This document shows positions 1 to 7,906 of a stretch of DNA of 38,086 bases, one piece after another. This stretch comes from Christensenella sp. UBA4636. Lineage in GTDB: Bacteria > Bacillota > Clostridia > Christensenellales > Borkfalkiaceae. The stretch's first letter is position 1. Each line of letters begins with the position of its first letter. The notes under the pieces were generated by a model that saw only the letters and a list, made by a program, of their open reading frames with translations, had not been told where the DNA came from and did no database searches. The translations under genes and the position numbers were made by a program. The DNA lies in assembly GCA_002405915.1 (NCBI GenBank), contig DHMS01000045.1, forward strand, positions 1 through 38,086, in the 5' to 3' direction.

Positions 1-421
1 CGGGAAGCTCTTCGGTTTCGACGGTTACGGCTTCTTCCTCGGGTTTTTCTTCGACGGGAAGCTCTTCGGTTGCCGTTTCTTCTGCAGCTTCTTGCTCTTC
101 TTCCGTTTCGACTTCGGTATCTTCGACCGTCGTTTCCGTTTCTTCCGAGGGAAGCCCTTCCGTTTCGGTTACGGCTTGAACATCTTCTATTTCCGATTGC
201 TCGGTTTCTGCGCTTTCCGTTTCGGCTTGCTCGTCTTTTGTTTGTTCGTCGGTCGAGGCAACTCCGAGCGTTTCGGTGATTTTATCGTCTTTTGTTCCCG
301 AACCTTTTCGGACGGCTTTTATTACGACGATTAGTATTATCGCGATAAGGCACACGGCAATCGCGGCGATTGTCACGATAAAAAGCTTTGGGTTGTTTCT
401 GAAGTATTCGATAATATTCAT
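1..421 (-). CDS. Membrane-anchored acidic Glu/Thr-rich repeat protein, partial
   Basis: I do not recognise a family. Reading leftwards from the ATG at 421-419, about 140 codons remain open to the window edge, so the C-terminus is missing. Residues 1-12 are polar, about 13-35 form one long hydrophobic segment (FIVTIAAIAVCLIAIILIVV), and a basic KAVRKG follows, which fits a single N-terminal membrane anchor. The rest is almost only Glu, Thr, Val, Ala and Ser (TETE, EEKPEEE, TEELP). At the window edge the DNA repeats with a 54-base period: a 17-base match at 1-17 and 55-71, which is 18 residues in frame. GGAG lies 11 bases before the ATG and a near-consensus promoter lies further upstream. The low-complexity tail would suit a stalk or spacer carrying a domain beyond the window, but no such domain can be seen. 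The gene call is confident; the function is unknown. Confidence 0.75.
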   Translation of the reverse strand, partial: MNIIEYFRNNPKLFIVTIAAIAVCLIAIILIVVIKAVRKGSGTKDDKITETLGVASTDEQTKDEQAETESAETEQSEIEDVQAVTETEGLPSEETETTVEDTEVETEEEQEAAEETATEELPVEEKPEEEAVTVETEELP

Positions 422-500
422 ATCAAAACACACTCCGTATATAATTTATTAAATTTTTTCTTAATTAAATAACTCAAATATAAGATTCGATTATGCTTAA

Positions 501-529
501 ATTTTAACTCTTAAAATGAATTTTGTCAA
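501..529 (-). promoter_or_regulatory. Sigma-A-type promoter for the leftward repeat-protein gene
   Basis: On the minus strand TTGACA (529-524) is followed after exactly 17 bases by TAAAAT (506-501). Transcription would start near 494, giving a leader of about 70 bases before the ATG at 421. It lies in an AT-rich divergent intergenic region (422-688). Confidence 0.75.
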
Positions 530-649
530 TACTTAATGCGTATTCGGTCGAATTTTGTTCTTATTCGGTATATTATCAAACATATTCTAACCTATTTTTG
601 CGTTTTAGTCAATTAAATAATCAAAAAAGTGGAATTTTAAATAAATATG

Positions 650-669
650 TGATACAATGATTATATAAT
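650..669 (+). promoter_or_regulatory. Possible extended -10 promoter for the rightward oxidoreductase cluster
   Basis: TGATACAAT at 650-658 fits an extended -10 (TG-n-TACAAT), and a TATAAT at 664-669 lies close by. Neither has a recognisable -35 box at the usual distance. One of them probably drives the cluster starting at 689, but the choice cannot be made from sequence alone. Confidence 0.35.
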
Positions 670-688
670 TTATTTTCAAGAGGAATAA

Positions 689-1915
689 ATGAAAAATTTA
701 TACGAAGTCGCGATAGTCGGCGGCGGGTTTTCGGGGCTTGTAGCCGCGGTAAAACTGAATAAATTCGGCGTTAAAAACGTTTGCGTTCTGGAAAGCCGGA
801 AACGCGTTGGAAAAAAGATACTCGCCACGGGCAACGGCAGAGGAAACGTAACGAACGCTCATATATCTCCCGAACGATACCACGGCGATAAGGAGTTTGC
901 TTCTTTCGCTTTAAAAAAGTACGATAACGAAGCTATAGAGGGCTTTTTTAACGATTTAGGGTTGCTTTTGACGTATGAAGAAGACAGGGCTTACCCTTGC
1001 GGGTTGCAAGCGAACGCCGTTTTGGACGCGTTAAGGTTATCAATGGGCGATACCGAAGTTTTTTTGGAAAGCTTCGTTGAAAAAATTGGAAAGAAGAACG
1101 GGGTGTTCTTGTTGAGCGGAAACGGATTCTCGGTGAACGCCAAGCGCGTTATTCTTGCTTTCGGCGGCAGAGCGGGGCAAGGAATGGGAACGGAGGGGAA
1201 ATCTTACCGTTTGGCGCAAAGCTTCGGGCATAAAATCACCGCGCTTTCGCCCTCTCTCGTTCAGTTGAAAACCGAAAGCGAATTTTTTAAAGGCTTAAAA
1301 GGCGTAAAACACCGCGTTAAGTTGAGCCTTGCCGACGGAAAAGACTGCAAAAAAATAGTAAAAACTTCGGTCGGAGATTTGTTGTTTACCGATTCGGGGG
1401 CGAGCGGCAACGCCGTTTTCGAAGTTTCTTCTTACCTTGAAAAGACTACGGAGCCTTATCTTTTAGTCGAATTTTTACCCGAAAAAACCGAAGAAGAAAT
1501 TTTTGCGGGCTTGAAAAAACGCTGTGAAAGTTTCCCTTTAGAAAGTGCGGAAACGCTTTTAAGCGGTTACGTTCACAACAAATTAGGCGAAAAAATCTGC
1601 CGCAAAATTTTTGAAAAACGCAGATTGGAAGAGCTTAACGACAGCGACTTGAAAAAAGCAATTTATGCGATTAAACGATATATAGGCAGGGTTACGGGTA
1701 CAACCGGCTTTATTTACGCGCAAGTTACGCATGGCGGAGTCGACACTAAAGACGTAATAAGCGAAACTTTTGAAAGTAAGCTTACGGACGGATTATATAT
1801 AATAGGAGAGGCTTTGAACGTGGACGGCGACTGCGGCGGATTTAATCTGCAATGGGCGTTTTCGTCGGCGGTTTGCGCGGCGGAGGATATTTATGAAAAA
1901 AACTTTAACCGTTGA
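689..1915 (+). CDS. BaiN/HI0933-family NAD(P)/FAD-dependent oxidoreductase
   Basis: A flavoprotein of the HI0933/YhiN/BaiN family (408 aa, usual length about 400-420). Residues 6-20 (VAIVGGGFSGLVAAV) are the Rossmann GxGxxG dinucleotide fold, followed by the family-typical GKKILATGNGRGNVTN stretch that contacts FAD. The C-terminus carries TGGFIYAQVTHGGVDT and then GDCGGFNLQWAFSSA, the second FAD-binding motif. Family members are cytoplasmic; BaiN acts in bile-acid 7-dehydroxylation in Clostridium scindens, but most homologues have no known substrate, so none is assigned here. AGAGG sits five bases before the ATG. Its end overlaps the next FAD gene by 23 bases, suggesting co-translation. Family call sure, substrate unknown. 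Confidence 0.88.
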   Translation: MKNLYEVAIVGGGFSGLVAAVKLNKFGVKNVCVLESRKRVGKKILATGNGRGNVTNAHISPERYHGDKEFASFALKKYDNEAIEGFFNDLGLLLTYEEDRAYPCGLQANAVLDALRLSMGDTEVFLESFVEKIGKKNGVFLLSGNGFSVNAKRVILAFGGRAGQGMGTEGKSYRLAQSFGHKITALSPSLVQLKTESEFFKGLKGVKHRVKLSLADGKDCKKIVKTSVGDLLFTDSGASGNAVFEVSSYLEKTTEPYLLVEFLPEKTEEEIFAGLKKRCESFPLESAETLLSGYVHNKLGEKICRKIFEKRRLEELNDSDLKKAIYAIKRYIGRVTGTTGFIYAQVTHGGVDTKDVISETFESKLTDGLYIIGEALNVDGDCGGFNLQWAFSSAVCAAEDIYEKNFNR

Positions 1916-3431
1916 ACTTAGCCCGTTCGACGACGAAAGTTTGCTTTTAAAGCGGGCAACGAAAAAACTCGGTATAAAAAACGCCGATGGGTTAAAAATA
2001 AAAATCGAAAAAAAATCGATAGACGCGCGACATAAATCTAACGTTAAGATAATTTATAGCGTTACCGTATTCGACGAAGAAGAGAAAAAGCAAGAAAAAA
2101 TTTACGAAAAATTGCCCGTCGAGCGCACGGTCGCGGTAGTCGGGGCTGGTCCCGCGGGGCTTTTTTGCGCGCTTACGCTTGCTCGGCACGGCGTAAAGCC
2201 GATAGTTTTCGAACGCGGCGAAAGGGTAGAGGATAGAACAAAAACGGTAAACGCCTTTTTTGACGGAGGGGAGCTAAATACTTCGTCTAACGTGCAGTTC
2301 GGCGAGGGCGGCGCGGGCGCGTTTTCGGACGGAAAGCTCAATACGCAGGTAAACAGCCCCGTCATAAAAGAAGTTTTGGAAGATTTCGTAAAATTCGGCG
2401 CGCCGAAAGATATTTTGTACCTTTCAAAGCCGCATATCGGCAGCGATAATTTGCCTAACGTCGTTAAAAATATCAGAAACGAAATAATTTTGCTCGGCGG
2501 AGAATTTCATTTTTCGACGAAAATTTCTTCGCTTGTTATCAAAAACGGCTATGCTTGCGGCGTAAAAACGGACGACGGACAAGTTTTTGAAACAAATTCC
2601 GTAGTGCTTGCGATAGGGCATAGCTCGCGCGACACGTTTTTTTCGCTCCTTTCGTCCGGCGTTTTTATGGAACAAAAAGAGTTTGCGGTCGGCGTAAGGG
2701 TGGAGCAGTTGCAGTCTGTTATAAATAAGGAAAGATACGGCGAGAAATTCGCGGGTGCGAAAGGTCTGCCGCCCGCCGATTACAAGCTTGTTTCGCACCC
2801 GTCCGAGCGCGGCGTTTTTACCTTTTGCATGTGTCCGGGCGGCGTAGTCGTGCCGGCGGCAAGCGAAGAGGGCGAAACGGTGGTCAACGGAATGAGCAAC
2901 TATATGCGCGACGGCGTTAACGCTAACAGCGCGGTCGTTTGTCAAGTTAAAAAGGAAGATTTTCAAAACGATTCTCCGCTTGCGGGCGTTATGTTGCAAC
3001 GCGAAATAGAACGCAAAACTTACCTTGCCGCGGGCGACTATAAAGCCCCCGTTCAACTTGCCGAGGACTTTGTAAACGGCGCGGTAACGAAAGGGCTAAA
3101 AGGCGTTTTACCGACTTATAGGCGGGGATTTGAGTTTTTTACGCTTGAAAAACTCTTCCCCGAAGTTATAGCCGAAAATCTGAAAGCGGGACTATGCGAC
3201 ATGGATAAAAAGCTTAGCGGTTTTGCTTCCCGAGGAGCCGTACTCAGCGGCTCGGAAACGAGAACTTCTTCGCCGGTGAGAATAACGCGCGACGAAAATT
3301 TTGAGAGCGTGAACGTTAAAAACCTTTATCCATGCGGCGAAGGTTGCGGTTACGCGGGCGGAATTTCAAGCGCGGCGGCGGACGGCGTTAAGGTTGCCGA
3401 AGCCGTGTTTAACAAATTGAGGAACGACTGA
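1893..3431 (+). CDS. Uncharacterised FAD-dependent dehydrogenase (COG2509-like)
   Basis: A 512-aa flavoprotein of the widespread 'uncharacterised FAD-dependent dehydrogenase' group. Residues 1-70 form a small basic alpha/beta domain typical of this group. Then VAVVGAGPAGLFCALTLAR (about residues 80-98) is the GxGxxG FAD site, followed by FERG (the acidic residue binding ribose), GGAGAFSDGKL and, near the end, YPCGEGCGYAGGISSAAADG, the second FAD contact. GGAGG lies six bases before the ATG, which supports this start although it lies inside the preceding gene. It ends in a TGATG junction with the ATP-grasp gene, so the three genes are probably one operon. No substrate is known for the group and I infer none. 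Confidence 0.87.
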   Translation: MKKTLTVELSPFDDESLLLKRATKKLGIKNADGLKIKIEKKSIDARHKSNVKIIYSVTVFDEEEKKQEKIYEKLPVERTVAVVGAGPAGLFCALTLARHGVKPIVFERGERVEDRTKTVNAFFDGGELNTSSNVQFGEGGAGAFSDGKLNTQVNSPVIKEVLEDFVKFGAPKDILYLSKPHIGSDNLPNVVKNIRNEIILLGGEFHFSTKISSLVIKNGYACGVKTDDGQVFETNSVVLAIGHSSRDTFFSLLSSGVFMEQKEFAVGVRVEQLQSVINKERYGEKFAGAKGLPPADYKLVSHPSERGVFTFCMCPGGVVVPAASEEGETVVNGMSNYMRDGVNANSAVVCQVKKEDFQNDSPLAGVMLQREIERKTYLAAGDYKAPVQLAEDFVNGAVTKGLKGVLPTYRRGFEFFTLEKLFPEVIAENLKAGLCDMDKKLSGFASRGAVLSGSETRTSSPVRITRDENFESVNVKNLYPCGEGCGYAGGISSAAADGVKVAEAVFNKLRND

Positions 3432-4294
3432 TGAATTGCGCGATAATTAAAAACGGATTTTATTTCGGGGCTTCCCTCGAAACGCAGATACAAACTTTGA
3501 CTGAAGCACTCACAGAACGCGGCGTAAAAACCGACGTTTTAACGACAGACAAAGTGCTTAGCTATATCGATGAAACTGCAAAAACAAATATCGGAGAATA
3601 CGACTTTATAGTGTACCTCGACAAGGACCCGTACCTTTCGGTTTTGCTCGAAAAGTCGGGCTATAAGCTTGTTAACAGCGCAAAATCGATAGAACTGTGC
3701 GACGATAAAATGAAAACTTATCTTGCGCTTTACCCCTTTGTTCGCGTGCCTAAGACTATTTTTTCGCCGCTTAACTATACTAATAAAACGGACGATTTTT
3801 ATAAAGAAGTCGAAAAATTCATTTCTTACCCGATAGTCGTTAAAGAGGTTTACGGTTCGATGGGGCGCGGCGTGTATCTTGCCAAAACGCAAGAAGAGCT
3901 TGAAAAACTCCATAAAGAACTAAACTTCAAACCGCATGTTTTTCAAGAGTTTATCGGCAAGGGCGGCGAGGATACTCGCGTTATAGTTATCGGCGGTAAA
4001 GCGCAAGCCGCGATGAAGAGGGTTAACGAAAAGGATTTTCGTTCCAACGTGGAACTCGGCGGCGTAGGCATAAAAGCGGACGTAAGCGGAGAGGAGACAA
4101 AACTTGCCGAAAAATGCGCTAAAATACTCGACCTTGACTACTGCGGCGTAGATATTCTTTCCGACGAAAAGGGACTTTGCGTTTGCGAAGTCAATTCCAA
4201 CGCTTTTTGGAACGGCATAGTAAAAGCTACGGGAGTTGACGTTGCGGGCGTTTACGCCGACTATCTCGTTTCAAAATTTGCCGTTAAAAATTAG
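3431..4294 (+). CDS. RimK/LysX-like ATP-grasp ligase
   Basis: A 287-aa ATP-grasp protein. The N-terminal 95 residues are a RimK-type alpha/beta domain. KMKTYLAL is the start of the ATP-grasp core, PIVVKEVYGSMGRGVYLA is the ATP-binding lysine and glycine-rich loop, FQEFIGKGGEDTRVIVIGG is the adenine strand and Arg region, and CEVNSNAFW near the C-terminus matches the family's Mg-binding E-N-S-N motif. RimK/LysX enzymes join an amino acid to a carboxylate through an acyl phosphate (RimK adds Glu to S6, LysX adds Glu to alpha-aminoadipate). Which substrate this one uses cannot be told. It starts on the stop codon of the previous FAD gene (TGATG). Family confident, substrate unknown. Confidence 0.83.
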   Translation: MNCAIIKNGFYFGASLETQIQTLTEALTERGVKTDVLTTDKVLSYIDETAKTNIGEYDFIVYLDKDPYLSVLLEKSGYKLVNSAKSIELCDDKMKTYLALYPFVRVPKTIFSPLNYTNKTDDFYKEVEKFISYPIVVKEVYGSMGRGVYLAKTQEELEKLHKELNFKPHVFQEFIGKGGEDTRVIVIGGKAQAAMKRVNEKDFRSNVELGGVGIKADVSGEETKLAEKCAKILDLDYCGVDILSDEKGLCVCEVNSNAFWNGIVKATGVDVAGVYADYLVSKFAVKN

Positions 4295-4300
4295 GATAAA

Positions 4301-4324
4301 AAAAATAATATTGACATTATTTTT
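4301..4324 (+). terminator. Possible weak A/T hairpin terminator
   Basis: Nine-base arms AAAAATAAT (4301-4309) and ATTATTTTT (4316-4324) pair around a six-base loop just after the ATP-grasp gene. The stem has no G-C pair, so it would be weak; position and the T-rich right arm are the only support. Confidence 0.25.
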
Positions 4325-4343
4325 GAATGAAGCGCGATAGCGT

Positions 4344-4372
4344 TTGACTAATAGCAAATATTTTGTTAAAAT
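4344..4372 (+). promoter_or_regulatory. Sigma-A-type promoter for the MBL-fold hydrolase and rho
   Basis: TTGACT (4344-4349), a 17-base spacer and TAAAAT (4367-4372). A start near 4379 gives a leader of about 113 bases. That leader holds a hairpin with arms GCGGCT (4439-4444) and AGCCGC (4458-4463) about 28 bases before the ATG at 4492. Confidence 0.7.
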
Positions 4373-4491
4373 ATTAACATAGATTATAAATAGAGAGAAA
4401 AAAGAGTAGAGTGTTGAAGAACGGAATTTCGGAATGCGGCGGCTTTAAATAAGGAAGAGCCGCGCGACGAACATATTATTATAGGTGAAGA

Positions 4492-5130
4492 ATGAAAATA
4501 AGATTTCTCGGGCATTCCTCTTTTCTCGTCGAAGGGAGCGTATCCGTCGTGTGCGATCCTTATTCGGGAATGGATTTTGAGATGGAAAAGGTAAAGGCGG
4601 ATTATTGTATCTGCTCGCACGACCATTTCGACCATAACGCCGTCAATAAAGTTTCGGCGTCTCTTTACTTTTACGGCTTGACTTCGGACGTTAATCAAAT
4701 GATGGAAAAAGACCTTAACTTAAAGCGCGTTATTTGCTATCATGACGACGAAAACGGCGCGAAGCGCGGAAAAAATTCCGTTATCAAGTTTACCGTGGAC
4801 GGCGTACGGTTCTGTCATTACGGCGATATCGGCGAAAAGTTTTCGGAAGAAATCGCTACAAAAATCGGCAAGTGCGACGTATGTTTTATCCCCGTCGGCG
4901 GCTTTTACACGATAGACGAAGAGGAAGCGTACAAGTACGCTTTGGCTTCGAAAGCAAAAATTGTTATACCCATGCACTTTAAAACGCCGCGTTCTTTTGA
5001 AGTTTTAAAGCCGGCGGATAAGTTTATAGAAAAATTCGAAAGAATCGAAAGAGGAAACGAACTCGAAATTACTTCATCGTCTTTACCGCAAAAAACCGAA
5101 GTTTTCGTTTTCGACTACGATAAATATTGA
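4492..5130 (+). CDS. Metallo-beta-lactamase-fold hydrolase (UlaG/UPF0173-like)
   Basis: A 212-aa cytoplasmic MBL-fold protein. It starts with KIRFLGHSSFLVEG, typical of the UlaG/YtkL-like branch. SHDHFDHNAV (about residues 43-52) is the HxHxDH zinc motif, CHYGDIG supplies a further His and Asp, and VIPMHFKTP near residue 160 supplies the C-terminal His. The family includes L-ascorbate-6-phosphate lactonase and many uncharacterised hydrolases, so no substrate is assigned. AGGTG precedes the ATG by six bases. It is 27 bases ahead of rho with no terminator between, so the promoter at 4344-4372 probably drives both. Confidence 0.82.
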   Translation: MKIRFLGHSSFLVEGSVSVVCDPYSGMDFEMEKVKADYCICSHDHFDHNAVNKVSASLYFYGLTSDVNQMMEKDLNLKRVICYHDDENGAKRGKNSVIKFTVDGVRFCHYGDIGEKFSEEIATKIGKCDVCFIPVGGFYTIDEEEAYKYALASKAKIVIPMHFKTPRSFEVLKPADKFIEKFERIERGNELEITSSSLPQKTEVFVFDYDKY

Positions 5131-5157
5131 TAAGAAATCTAAGGAGAACGACGCAAA

Positions 5158-6516
5158 ATGGAAAAGAAAGATTACCAACTTTATAACATCGGGGATTTGA
5201 GAAGCATGCTCGCGCGCAAAGGCGGAACGCCGGCGAACAAAAATAAGGCTACTTTAATCGACGAACTAATTAGAATAGACCGCGGCGAATATCAGCCTGT
5301 CCGCAACAATCGCGGCAGACCGAGCAGCAGAGTGGATCGTTCTATTTTTTATCCTAAATACGGACCAAAAGCCGACGAATACGACCGTATCGCCGTCCAT
5401 GATATCGCCGCCGAAGGCGAAGTGATAACGGGGATATTGGAACTCAATAGCGAAGGGTACGGGTTTGTCAGGGTTTCTAACTTCGATTCTTCATTGCGCG
5501 ACGCGTTTATCGCCCGCCCGACCATAAAGAAGTTTTTCTTGCGCGAAGGCGATAAGGTTACGGGCAAGGTCTGCCCGAAGAGGGAAAATAAGCTTCCGGA
5601 AATGACGGAAATCATGCTCGTAAACGACGAGGAACCCAAGCTAACCGCGCGTCCGCGCTTCGACGATTTGACCCCGTACTACCCGAACACGAGAATAACT
5701 CTCGGCGGAACGGACGAAATTCCGCTCAGAATGATAGACCTTTTCTGCCCGATAGGCAAAGGTCAACGCGGGCTTGTCGTCGCACCCCCGAAAACGGGTA
5801 AAACCACCCTTTTAAAGAGAATAGCTAAATCCGTGGAAAAATTCCACCCCGAAATACACCTTATGGTCCTTCTCGTCGACGAACGCCCCGAAGAAGTAAC
5901 CGACTTTAAGTCCTGCGTAAAGGGCGAAGTCATCGCTTCCACGTTCGACCAGTCTATGGAACACCATTTGCGCCTTTCCGAACTTTGCTTCAAGCGCGGT
6001 AAAGCACTCGTCGAAGAGGGTAAGGACGTTTTGATATTGATGGATTCCATCACCAAGCTCACGAGGGCTTGTAACGTTTCAGTCCCCGGGTCCGGCAAGC
6101 TTTTGTCCGGCGGTATCGACCCCGCGGCTTTGCAGACGGCTAAAAAGTTTTTCGGTCTTGCGAGAAACACCGAAGCGGGAAGCTTGACGATAATTTCTAC
6201 CGCGCTCGTGGACACGGGCAGTAAGCTCGACGATATCGTATTCGAAGAATTCAAAGGCACGGGCAATATGGAAATCACGCTTTCACGCGCGCTTGCCGAA
6301 AAGAGAATTTTCCCCGCTATCGACATTTTGAAGAGCGGCACGAGAAAGGACGAATACCTTTTGACGGAAGAAGAGCTTAACTGCGCGGATAAAATCAGAA
6401 GAAGGCTTTCAAACGACGAACGCGCTACCGAGATAGTCATCGGTATGATGGAAAAGTCGAAAGACAACGCCGAGCTTATACAAAAAGCCGACGGTTGGCT
6501 TAACTTGATGAAATAG
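5158..6516 (+). CDS. rho: Transcription termination factor Rho
   Basis: Hexameric RNA-dependent ATPase that ends transcription of untranslated RNA. At 452 aa it is close to the usual 420-450. Residues 1-45 form the Rho N-terminal helical (SAP-like) domain (NIGDLRSMLARKGG). About 88-150 is the cold-shock-like RNA-binding domain with GILELNSEGYGFVRVS. The ATPase core has Walker A VAPPKTGKTTLLKR, Walker B DVLILMDSITKLTRA, and the Q- and R-loop region GGIDPAALQTAKKFFGLARN. No long insertion is present. AAGGAGA precedes the ATG by about ten bases. It is probably co-transcribed with the upstream MBL gene. The stop lies 17 bases inside the 3' end of a convergent gene, and a 10-bp hairpin follows. 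Confidence 0.97.
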   Translation: MEKKDYQLYNIGDLRSMLARKGGTPANKNKATLIDELIRIDRGEYQPVRNNRGRPSSRVDRSIFYPKYGPKADEYDRIAVHDIAAEGEVITGILELNSEGYGFVRVSNFDSSLRDAFIARPTIKKFFLREGDKVTGKVCPKRENKLPEMTEIMLVNDEEPKLTARPRFDDLTPYYPNTRITLGGTDEIPLRMIDLFCPIGKGQRGLVVAPPKTGKTTLLKRIAKSVEKFHPEIHLMVLLVDERPEEVTDFKSCVKGEVIASTFDQSMEHHLRLSELCFKRGKALVEEGKDVLILMDSITKLTRACNVSVPGSGKLLSGGIDPAALQTAKKFFGLARNTEAGSLTIISTALVDTGSKLDDIVFEEFKGTGNMEITLSRALAEKRIFPAIDILKSGTRKDEYLLTEEELNCADKIRRRLSNDERATEIVIGMMEKSKDNAELIQKADGWLNLMK

Positions 6517-7129
6517 GATTGTTTTTAATGGTTTTTTTCTCGGCAAGGGCTAAAAACGCCGAGAAAAGCTTAGTCCCGTCGATTGCGGGGGAGATAGTTC
6601 TTTCGGGGTGGAATTGAACGGCTAAAACGTTCTTCCCCTCGATTGCTTCTATTTCGCCGTCGTCGGAAAGTGCCGATACTTTTAAGGAGCAACCTAATTT
6701 CTGCACGGCTTGGCGATGCGCGCTGTTCACGATTCCCGCGTCCCCGTAAACGCTTTTTAGCATGCCTTTAAAGGTTGCGGCGTGCAGTCTGTCGCGCCCG
6801 CGGTAGGCGTGCCGAGAGGAGAGCGTGTTGTAAAGCGTTCCGCCGAAGTAAACGTTTATTATCTGTTCGCCGCGGCAAATGCCGAAAACGTATCTTTTAG
6901 TATCCAAAAACTTGCGTATAAGGTAAAGTTCGTTTACGTCGCGCTCGATATCCACGTCGCGTGCGATTATCCCGACCCCGCCGTAAAGGCAGGGCGCAAC
7001 GTCGCCACCGCCGCCGAGCAGTAAACAATCGGCTTCGTTCGGATTCATCGTCAAGGTAAATCCGGCTTTTTTTACGGCTTTTTGATAGTTTTGGTGCGGA
7101 TACTTTCCGTAAACGAAAATCTTGCTCAA
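6500..7129 (-). CDS. Class I glutamine amidotransferase-like hydrolase (peptidase C26)
   Basis: A 209-aa protein of the gamma-glutamyl-GABA hydrolase (PuuD-like, C26) group, somewhat shorter than the usual 230-250. CLLLGGGGDVAP is the oxyanion region, FGICRGEQIINVYFGGTL contains the nucleophile Cys of the GxCRGxQ elbow, and VLAVQFHPER supplies the His and Glu of the triad. Family members cleave gamma-glutamyl bonds (gamma-Glu-GABA, gamma-Glu-putrescine, folate polyglutamates); the exact substrate is unknown. The reading uses a TTG start with AAGGGG about eight bases upstream. Its last 17 bases overlap the end of rho on the other strand, and it diverges from the nucleosidase gene at 7214. Confidence 0.82.
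   Translation of the reverse strand: MSKIFVYGKYPHQNYQKAVKKAGFTLTMNPNEADCLLLGGGGDVAPCLYGGVGIIARDVDIERDVNELYLIRKFLDTKRYVFGICRGEQIINVYFGGTLYNTLSSRHAYRGRDRLHAATFKGMLKSVYGDAGIVNSAHRQAVQKLGCSLKVSALSDDGEIEAIEGKNVLAVQFHPERTISPAIDGTKLFSAFLALAEKKTIKNNPISSS
6535..6567. other. Perfect 10-bp hairpin just beyond the rho stop codon
   Basis: TTTTCTCGGC (6535-6544) and GCCGAGAAAA (6558-6567) pair perfectly around a 13-base loop. It lies 19 bases after the rho stop and inside the coding end of the convergent C26 gene. There is no long T-run after it on either strand, so it is not a textbook terminator. It may protect or define the 3' end of rho mRNA. Confidence 0.45.
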
Positions 7130-7144
7130 ACTTTTTACCCCTTT

Positions 7145-7192
7145 TTATTAACGCTTTACATTATATGTTTTTCAGCGTTTGCGCGTTAATAA
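7145..7192. promoter_or_regulatory. Dyad (10-base arms) over the divergent C26/nucleosidase promoter region
   Basis: TTATTAACGC (7145-7154) and GCGTTAATAA (7183-7192) are perfect inverted repeats 28 bases apart in the 84-base divergent intergenic region. Between them, on the minus strand, lies TATAAT (7165-7160), with TTAACG (7189-7184) upstream at 18 bases, a plausible promoter for the leftward gene. The arms could be operator half-sites or a hairpin. Confidence 0.45.
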
Positions 7193-7213
7193 TAGTCATA
7201 AGGAAATACGAAA

Positions 7214-7891
7214 ATGAAAAAAATCGCAGTTGTCGCCGCTATGGCGAAAGAGTATGAAATTTTAAACAAGTATCTCGGAAAATCGCTGTTAACGGACTTA
7301 TACGGGGACTTTGTGGTCAATAAGTACGTCGTTGACGATAAGGAAATTTACTTTATAAACTCGGGCGTGGGCGAAATTTGCGCCGCCGCGGCAACGCAGT
7401 ACGTTTTATTAAAATACGGAGCTGAAGCGGTGTTTAACTTCGGGCTTGCGGGCGGTATTGCGGACGGAAGCAAAATAGGCGGCTTGTACCTCGTTTCGGG
7501 AGTCGTTCATTACGACTTCGATACTTCCGCGCTTGACGGCACTTGCCGCGGACAGTACAAGGACGGCGTTAATCCCGTTTATCCGACAGACGAAGCCTTG
7601 CGCCAAGCCGTTAAAAACATAATTCCCGATATAAAGGAAGGCGTTTGCGCCTCGGGCGATAAGTTCGTCGCCGACGAAGATTTTAAAAGCGGGTTGAAAC
7701 AAGAGTTTAACGCTTCCGTTTGCGAAATGGAAGCCGCGGGCATTTACTTCACCGCAAAAAACGCGGGCGTGCCGTGCCTCATTATAAAAGCTGTTTCGGA
7801 CGCCGGGAGCGCGGAAGAATTTTCTTCTTTTGTCGCTCGGCTAAACGACGATTACGGAAAACTTTTAAGAAAACTCGTCGAAAAGTTATAA
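7214..7891 (+). CDS. mtnN: 5'-methylthioadenosine/S-adenosylhomocysteine nucleosidase-like protein
   Basis: A 225-aa phosphorylase/nucleosidase-fold protein of the MTA/SAH nucleosidase (Pfs) type, which removes adenine from methylthioadenosine and S-adenosylhomocysteine in the methyl cycle. VVAAMAKEYEIL aligns with the E. coli start, Glu13 matching catalytic Glu12. VFNFGLAGGIAD is the family's glycine-rich strand. CEMEAAGIYFTAKNAGVPCLIIKAVSDAG holds the ribose-binding Met-Glu and the catalytic Asp. A 7-bp-type SD (AAGGAAA) precedes the ATG. Fifteen bases later the ArsB/NhaD permease begins, so the two are probably co-transcribed. A futalosine or other nucleosidase is an alternative, since substrate residues vary in this fold. 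Confidence 0.82.
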   Translation: MKKIAVVAAMAKEYEILNKYLGKSLLTDLYGDFVVNKYVVDDKEIYFINSGVGEICAAAATQYVLLKYGAEAVFNFGLAGGIADGSKIGGLYLVSGVVHYDFDTSALDGTCRGQYKDGVNPVYPTDEALRQAVKNIIPDIKEGVCASGDKFVADEDFKSGLKQEFNASVCEMEAAGIYFTAKNAGVPCLIIKAVSDAGSAEEFSSFVARLNDDYGKLLRKLVEKL

Positions 7892-7906
7892 GAAAAGGCG
7901 TTTTTT

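Noticed and set aside
2424..3056. 210-codon open frame opposite the FAD dehydrogenase
   Set aside because: Antisense shadow; the + strand frame has clear FAD motifs.
4411..4452. Possible 13-codon leader peptide (GTG start) before the MBL gene
   Set aside because: No ribosome site, and the hairpin there gives no evident link to translation.
5763..6467. 234-codon open frame opposite rho
   Set aside because: Serine-rich antisense shadow of the rho ATPase domain with no ribosome site.
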